A stretch of 64,000 bases of DNA from Candidatus Eiseniibacteriota bacterium. GTDB taxonomy: Bacteria > Eisenbacteria > RBG-16-71-46 > CAIMUX01. The stretch lies in contig JADJQY010000040.1 in assembly GCA_016712505.1 (NCBI GenBank), forward strand, positions 124,001-188,000, in the 5' to 3' direction. Position 1 is the first letter of the stretch, and every line of letters starts with the position of its first letter. The notes under the pieces were generated by a model. That model was not told the DNA's origin, did not search any database, and was given only the letters and a program-made list of their open reading frames with translations. Position numbers and translations under genes: made by a program. Positions 59,343-64,000 of the stretch are shown piece by piece.

Positions 59343-60869
59343 ATGCTCCACCGCATGAAGCGGAGAGTCTACGGTCTCGTCCCGATCTGGATCCCCGCCT
59401 TCCGAACGCCGCCACGCGCCCTCTGGCGTGGCCTCCCGCCCGCCGCGCTCGCTCTTTGTGCGACTCTTCTTCCCCCCGCCTCGGCCGATTCCTATGCGCT
59501 CCTCTCCTGGAACGACCTGGGCATGCACTGCATGAACCAATACCACCGCACCTTCTCGGTGCTCCCGCCGTTCAACAATCTGGAGGCACAGGTCATCCGC
59601 CGCGGCAGCGAGGGCGTCCTCCCGGAGTTGATCACCAGCGGGGTCACGATCGAGTACTCCATTCCTGGAAACACCTACTCGGTGGGAAAGACCGACTTCT
59701 GGACCTACGATCTGCCGCTCTTCGGCGTCGACCTGCCTCCCAACATCGGGCTGACCGGAAAGGGGCTAACCGGAACGCTCGACCCGGCGGGAGACGTCTA
59801 CCGCGCGACCGGAATTCCGATCACGCCGTTCACCGACGCCGCTCCGCTGGTGGAGGATCCGTTTCAACTCGCGCAGCTCCTGGTCAAGGACGCGCAGGGA
59901 CAGACGCTCGCACAGAGTACGCCGACGATCCCGGTCTCGTCGGAGATCAACTGCGTGAGTTCGGGCTGCCACGCCTCGGAGCAGGCGATCTTGAACGCGC
60001 ATCCCGACGAGGAGGGTTTCAACCCGAATGCCCGTCCGATCCTCTGCGCTTCCTGCCACGCCGACCCCGCGCTGGGTACGCAGGGAAACCAGGAGGCGGA
60101 CTGGTTCTCCTATCGCATCCACGAAAAGCACCAGTTCATCGACAATCAGCTCCCGGGCATCGATGGGTGCTACAAGTGCCACCCGGGTCCGAACACCGAA
60201 TGCCTGCGCGGGACGATGCAGAACGACCATGGGCTGATCTGCCAGGACTGTCACGGCGACATGCATGAGGTCGCGGAGTCGATCGATCAAGGGCGGACTC
60301 CCTGGCTGGAAGAGCCGGCCTGCCGCGACTGCCACACCGCGCAGTACGGCGAGCCGATCGGCCAGCTCTATCGCCAGAGCAAGGGGCACGGCGGGGTGAT
60401 GTGCTCCGCTTGCCACCACAGCACGCACGCCGACTACCCGAGCCGGGAGGCGCTCGACAACGCCAACATGATCGCGCTGCAGGGACACGCCGGCGTCCTG
60501 AGCGACTGCACGGTCTGCCACGGGGTGGTGCCGAGCGGCGCGGGCCCGCACGGACTCGTCGCCACCGAGACCGTGGAAGCCGAGCTGCTCAGCGGCGCCA
60601 GTCCGCTCCGAATCTGGCCTTCGCCCTCGACCGGCACCTGCACCATCGAGGTCCGGACCCTTGATGCAGCGAAAGGGAAGCTCCTGATCTTCGATGCGCA
60701 GGGGCGAACGATCCGGATGCTCCCGCCCGGGAGAGCGGAGGCCGGGCGCCTGACCGCCACCTGGGATGGCCGGAACGCCCGCGGGGAGCAGGTTACCCCG
60801 GGAATCTACTTCGCGCGGTGGCAGGACGGAGCCCGCTCCGGAGGGGCGAAGATCACCATCGCCCGCTGA
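59343..60869 (+). CDS. Secreted multihaem cytochrome (7 sites, one CX4CH) with FlgD-like C-terminal domain
   Basis: A 508-residue exported protein. The signal region is long (to ~48; ALALCATLLPPASA). The conserved domain starting SYALLSWNDLGMHCMNQ occurs in other multihaem proteins. Seven haem sites follow: CVSSGCH at 204 (CX4CH), CASCH 235, CYKCH 276, CQDCH 300, CRDCH 327, CSACH 354 and CTVCH 389. Residues ~415-508 are a FlgD-type Ig-like domain (LRIWPSPSTGTCTIEV ... TWDGRNARGEQVTPGIYFARW), often linked to secretion or surface attachment in FCB-type bacteria. ATG 59343 has GGAGGTAAG ~5 bp upstream. Confidence 0.88.
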   Translation: MLHRMKRRVYGLVPIWIPAFRTPPRALWRGLPPAALALCATLLPPASADSYALLSWNDLGMHCMNQYHRTFSVLPPFNNLEAQVIRRGSEGVLPELITSGVTIEYSIPGNTYSVGKTDFWTYDLPLFGVDLPPNIGLTGKGLTGTLDPAGDVYRATGIPITPFTDAAPLVEDPFQLAQLLVKDAQGQTLAQSTPTIPVSSEINCVSSGCHASEQAILNAHPDEEGFNPNARPILCASCHADPALGTQGNQEADWFSYRIHEKHQFIDNQLPGIDGCYKCHPGPNTECLRGTMQNDHGLICQDCHGDMHEVAESIDQGRTPWLEEPACRDCHTAQYGEPIGQLYRQSKGHGGVMCSACHHSTHADYPSREALDNANMIALQGHAGVLSDCTVCHGVVPSGAGPHGLVATETVEAELLSGASPLRIWPSPSTGTCTIEVRTLDAAKGKLLIFDAQGRTIRMLPPGRAEAGRLTATWDGRNARGEQVTPGIYFARWQDGARSGGAKITIAR

Positions 60870-60898
60870 TCCCTTCGATTCGAAGCGCTGCAATCAGG

Positions 60899-60926
60899 AT
60901 CTCCCCGGCCCCCCGGTCGGGGAGAT
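60899..60926 (+). terminator. Rho-independent terminator after the seven-haem cytochrome
   Basis: ATCTCCCCG (60899-60907) and CGGGGAGAT (60918-60926) form a 9-bp stem with a 10-nt loop, 30 bp after the stop, followed by TCGTTTG. It separates this gene from the downstream cytochrome operon. Confidence 0.75.
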
Positions 60927-61090
60927 TCGTTTGAGACGTGGAATCAACCCACCGCGATTCCAGCGCCGAGCGGTAGATCCTTTGCCTCGCCGCTGTCCGC
61001 GCCTGAACGGCGTTCAAACCCCGCGATTTGGGGCCTACTTTCGCGCCCCGGCGGGGCGCCCGCTGGCATCCGAATTGTTAGACCTCTCCC

Positions 61091-61498
61091 ATGACACCGT
61101 CACGTCGCAGAAATCCGCTCGTCCTGATCGTCGATCCCGATGCGGACGTGCGTGCGGCCCTGGCGGACTTCCTCGTGGAAGCGTTCCGGGTCGAGCCGGC
61201 CGGATCCGCGCGCGAGGCGCTCTCATATCTCGAGGAACATACCGTTGACGCGGTCATCGCCGAGGCCAAGCTTCCCGATCACTACGCTCCTGGATTCTTT
61301 CTCGAGATTCGTCGGCGTCTCCCGCGCGCGATCCTGGTCGCCACCTACCCCTACGGCGAGGACCTGGAGGTGCAGGAGCCGAGGCTGAGGCACATCGTGG
61401 ACTTCTCCTTGAGCAAACCGTTTGACATCCAGAGACTCGAGTCCACTCTGCTGGACATGATCCAGCGGCTCAACCGTTCCGCCCAGGAGGGAGCATGA
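61091..61498 (+). CDS. Stand-alone receiver-like protein with Asp-to-Glu at the phosphorylation site
   Basis: A 135-residue CheY-like domain without an output domain. The N-terminal acidic residues are Asp15 and Asp17 (LIVDPDADVR), the conserved Lys is in FSLSKPFD, and the switch Thr region reads LVATYPY. At the position of the phospho-acceptor Asp the sequence is VIAEAKLP, giving Glu58. A Glu there often mimics a constitutively active receiver. ATG 61091 follows a short leader; the stop overlaps the NapC-type cytochrome start (ATGA at 61495), so the two are made together. Confidence 0.85.
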   Translation: MTPSRRRNPLVLIVDPDADVRAALADFLVEAFRVEPAGSAREALSYLEEHTVDAVIAEAKLPDHYAPGFFLEIRRRLPRAILVATYPYGEDLEVQEPRLRHIVDFSLSKPFDIQRLESTLLDMIQRLNRSAQEGA

Positions 61499-62958
61499 CC
61501 ACCCCCGGCAAGAATCCCGGCCTGATCGCGGGCGCGCGCGACTTCATCACCCGAGTCCTGCGGCACCCCATCGGCTTCATCGGCGTCAATCTGACCAGCA
61601 TCGCTGGGGTGCTGATGGTGACGCTCTTCGCCATGGAGTCGAGCGGCCGGGCGGTGAACCCCTACATCGGCATCCTGACCTTCTTCATCCTCCCGTTGAT
61701 CTTCGTTCTGGGTCTGATCCTGATGCCGATCGGGCGCTACCTCGATCGAAAGCGTCAGCTCACGGCCGGGCTGACTCACGATGCCTTCCCGGTCGTGGAT
61801 CTGAATCTCCCCTCCACCCGTAGCCGCTTCATCTTCGTGGTCGCGATGTCCCTGGTGAACATCTGCCTCGTCTCCATGGCGGCCTACAAGGGGATCGAGC
61901 ACATGGACACCCGCGAGTTTTGCGGCACCACCTGCCACCCGATCATGGAGCCGGAGTTCGTCGCCCACGGCAACAGCCCGCACCAGCGAGTCCCCTGCGT
62001 CGACTGCCACGTCGGGGCCGGCGCGGACGCCTACCTCGCGGCGAAGATGAACGGCCTGAAGCAGGTGTGGCACACCGCGTTCAAGAGCTACGAACGCCCC
62101 ATCCCCTCTCCGGTCCACACCCTGCGCCCGGCGCGCGACACCTGCGAGCATTGCCACTGGCCGACGAAGTTCGTCGGTGACCGCATGGTCGTCCGCACGC
62201 ACTACCAGGACGACGAGACGAACTCGGCCCTGAAGTCGGTCCTGCTGCTCAAGATCGGCGGCGGCGGCTCCGAGGCCCACACCGGACGGGGCATCCACTG
62301 GCATGTGGCGAATCCGGTCCAGTACCGCTCGGATGAGTCCCGGGAGAACATCTACTGGGTGCAGGGCTCGTCGAGCGACGGAACGGTCAAGGAGTTCTGG
62401 CAGTCGGGGCTCCGGGCGGAGGCAGCCCTCCCGGACAGCATCGCCAAGATCGAACCGCGCACCATGGACTGCGTCGACTGTCACAACCGACCGACCCATA
62501 TCTATCGACTCCCCGCCCAGGCGCTGGACGAGGCGATGTCGAACGGCTTGATCGCGACCGATCTCCCGTACATCCACCAGCAGGGAATGGCCGTGCTGGA
62601 GGCGGAGCACGCCGACCCTGCAAGGGCCGCAGAGGAGATCGCAACCGCTCTCCGCGCTTTCTATGGCGAGTCGTACCCTGACCTGGTGAGCAACCGCGGC
62701 GCCGATCTCGATCGCGCCATCGCCGCGGTGCAGAAGATCTACCACGACAACGTTTTCCCGGCGATGAACGTGGGTTGGGGCACCTATCCCGACCACATCG
62801 GCCATCAGAACTTCCCCGGTTGTTTCCGGTGTCACGACGAAGACCATGTGACGGCGGACGGGGAGACGATCAGCCAGGACTGTTCGACCTGTCACTCGCT
62901 CCTGGCGGTCGAAGAACCGAATCCGGCGGTGTTGACCACGCTGTTCCCGGAGGAATGA
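61495..62958 (+). CDS. Membrane-anchored NapC/NirT-type cytochrome with six haem sites
   Basis: A 487-residue protein. Three hydrophobic helices (~27-47, 57-80, 112-131) are followed by a periplasmic cytochrome. Haem sites are CGTTCH at 143 (CX3CH), CVDCH 168, CEHCH 217, CVDCH 326, CFRCH 443 and CSTCH 463. The first site with FCGTTCHPIMEPEF matches NapC/NirT-family quinol-oxidising cytochromes, which hand electrons from the quinol pool to periplasmic reductases. It is coupled to the receiver-like gene upstream and to the multihaem gene 8 bp downstream. Confidence 0.9.
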   Translation: MTTPGKNPGLIAGARDFITRVLRHPIGFIGVNLTSIAGVLMVTLFAMESSGRAVNPYIGILTFFILPLIFVLGLILMPIGRYLDRKRQLTAGLTHDAFPVVDLNLPSTRSRFIFVVAMSLVNICLVSMAAYKGIEHMDTREFCGTTCHPIMEPEFVAHGNSPHQRVPCVDCHVGAGADAYLAAKMNGLKQVWHTAFKSYERPIPSPVHTLRPARDTCEHCHWPTKFVGDRMVVRTHYQDDETNSALKSVLLLKIGGGGSEAHTGRGIHWHVANPVQYRSDESRENIYWVQGSSSDGTVKEFWQSGLRAEAALPDSIAKIEPRTMDCVDCHNRPTHIYRLPAQALDEAMSNGLIATDLPYIHQQGMAVLEAEHADPARAAEEIATALRAFYGESYPDLVSNRGADLDRAIAAVQKIYHDNVFPAMNVGWGTYPDHIGHQNFPGCFRCHDEDHVTADGETISQDCSTCHSLLAVEEPNPAVLTTLFPEE

Positions 62959-62966
62959 GGTGATCC

Positions 62967-64000
62967 ATGTCACGCCTCTGCGCTCTGATCCTCGTTCTGC
63001 TCGCCTGCGCGAGCAGCGAGGCAAGGGCTGTCACCAATGCAGAGTGCCTGGAGTGTCATCGGGACCCGAGCCTCACGCTCGAGACCGCTGACGGCAAACA
63101 GGTTTCGCTCTACGTAGGGGCAGCCGAGTTCTCCTCCTCGGTGCACGGCGAGCTTTCGTGCACCGACTGCCACGCCGATATCGCCGAGGTGCCGCACGCC
63201 GAGGCTCTTCAACCGGTCGACTGCGCCACCTGCCACTCGGATGTGAAGGCGGTCTACGACGCCAGCCTCCATGGTCAGGCTACCACTCGGGGCAACACCG
63301 ACGCGCCGGGCTGTGCCGACTGCCACGGCACGCATACCATCCTTCCCGCCTCGAACCCGGCGTCCAAGACCCATGCGTTCAACCTGGTCGGCACCTGCGC
63401 GCAGTGCCACGCCGACCCGGCAGTGGTCAAGCGATCGCACATCGGTGCGAAGGCCCCGGTCGAGGCCTACATGAAGAGCATCCATGGGAAGGCTCTCCTC
63501 CAGGCCGGGAATCCGGAGGCACCGAACTGCAGCGCCTGCCACCCGGCGCACGAAATGCTGCCTGCGGGCGACAGCAAGAGCACGGTCAATCGAAGCAACG
63601 TGGCCCTCACCTGCGGGCAGTGCCACGGCGAGGTGTACGAGGTCTACAGCGAGAGCGTCCACGGGAAGGCGCTCGCGGCCGGTTACACCGACGCCCCGAC
63701 CTGCACTGACTGTCACGGCGAGCACGACATCGAGGGGCCGAGCAGTCCGACCTCCAGCGTCTACCCGGCGAATCTGGTCAAGACGACCTGTGTTCGGTGT
63801 CACGACTCCCTCGTGCTGGCGCGACGCTACGGCTTCAGCGTCGATCGCGGGGGATCGTTCCGGGAGACCTACCACGGGCTGGCGGGCAAGAAGGGCGATC
63901 TGAGCGTCGCCAACTGTGCCTCCTGCCACGGAATTCACAACATCTTCGAGCACGACGACCCGCGGTCCACGGTGCACCCGGCAAACCTCACCGCGACCTG
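62967..64000 (+). CDS. Secreted multihaem cytochrome, at least ten haem sites (3' end outside window)
   Basis: The gene runs open to the window end, 344 codons so far. A signal peptide (LCALILVLLACASSEARA) precedes ten CXXCH sites: CLECH, CTDCH, CATCH, CADCH, CAQCH, CSACH, CGQCH, CTDCH, CVRCH and CASCH, and an eleventh may begin at the last codon. Recurring SVHG/SIHG and NxDAPxCxxCHGxH text shows a repeated module of ~60-70 residues, as in DmsE- or MtrA-like decahaem proteins. It probably receives electrons from the NapC-type protein 8 bp upstream. ATG 62967 has AGGTGATC just upstream. Confidence 0.9.
   Translation, partial: MSRLCALILVLLACASSEARAVTNAECLECHRDPSLTLETADGKQVSLYVGAAEFSSSVHGELSCTDCHADIAEVPHAEALQPVDCATCHSDVKAVYDASLHGQATTRGNTDAPGCADCHGTHTILPASNPASKTHAFNLVGTCAQCHADPAVVKRSHIGAKAPVEAYMKSIHGKALLQAGNPEAPNCSACHPAHEMLPAGDSKSTVNRSNVALTCGQCHGEVYEVYSESVHGKALAAGYTDAPTCTDCHGEHDIEGPSSPTSSVYPANLVKTTCVRCHDSLVLARRYGFSVDRGGSFRETYHGLAGKKGDLSVANCASCHGIHNIFEHDDPRSTVHPANLTAT

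Overview
The window is a 64 kb piece of a GC-rich bacterial chromosome. Genes are tightly packed, Shine-Dalgarno sequences are often strong (AGGAGG-like), and start/stop overlaps of the ATGA/GTGA type are very common. The multihaem cytochromes, a FlgD-like C-terminal domain on a secreted cytochrome, FG-GAP/ASPIC (UnbV) proteins, a Planctomycete-type cytochrome lipoprotein and several NtrC-type two-component systems suggest a deep-branching Gram-negative, respiratory bacterium. An FCB-group or Eisenbacteria/Acidobacteria-like organism is possible, but this is inferred from gene content only; no marker gene fixes the phylum. I see no rRNA or tRNA gene, CRISPR array, phage or insertion sequence.

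Layout. 1-5.5 kb: tail of an unknown gene, an APC-type permease, then a tetrahaem cytochrome c followed by a sensor kinase/sigma-54 activator pair. 5.4-10.7 kb (minus strand): a coupled operon of a thioredoxin-fold protein, a nucleotidyltransferase, a tandem GNAT protein and a large RnfD-like/FG-GAP/ASPIC fusion. 10.9-23.8 kb (plus): an RND efflux adaptor with two different RND permeases, a secreted beta-propeller, a second kinase/NtrC-type pair (with GAFTHA instead of GAFTGA) and an alkyladenine DNA glycosylase with unusual insertions. 23.9-30.6 kb (minus): a TIG/cytochrome lipoprotein, an AIM24-type protein, a YebE/DUF533-like protein, an esterase, an ABC exporter and an ArsC/Spx-like protein. 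30.8-35 kb: a GlxA-type regulator next to a secreted DJ-1/YHS fusion, and a NarL/LiaR-type two-component system. 35-42 kb: a beta-lactamase-fold hydrolase and an alpha/beta hydrolase that both show single-base frame breaks, a TolB-like/SnoaL fusion, a PAS-LuxR regulator, a thermonuclease, an orphan AbrB-type protein and an unknown secreted protein.

42.1-51.05 kb (minus) is the most interesting region. It is an eight-gene, mostly overlapping cluster: a membrane-anchored NTF2-like protein, a fatty acid desaturase, a lipase-like hydrolase, two Rieske oxygenases, an integral membrane protein (broken by a +1 base within a 12-bp repeat), a GNAT-like acyltransferase and a GH3-family acyl-amide synthetase. 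It looks like an undescribed lipid or small-molecule biosynthetic cluster.

51.2-57.3 kb (plus) is a complete trans-4-hydroxy-L-proline degradation operon: 4-hydroxyproline 2-epimerase, D-hydroxyproline dehydrogenase (with ferredoxin and alpha subunits fused), 1-pyrroline-4-hydroxy-2-carboxylate deaminase, and alpha-ketoglutarate semialdehyde dehydrogenase with an apparent internal deletion. 57.3-59 kb (minus) holds a GNAT-cupin fusion and an unknown protein. 59.3-64 kb (plus) is a multihaem electron-transfer locus: a seven-haem secreted cytochrome with a FlgD-like tail, a receiver-like protein whose phospho-acceptor Asp is Glu, a NapC/NirT-type six-haem membrane cytochrome translationally coupled to it, and a cytochrome with at least ten haems cut by the window edge.
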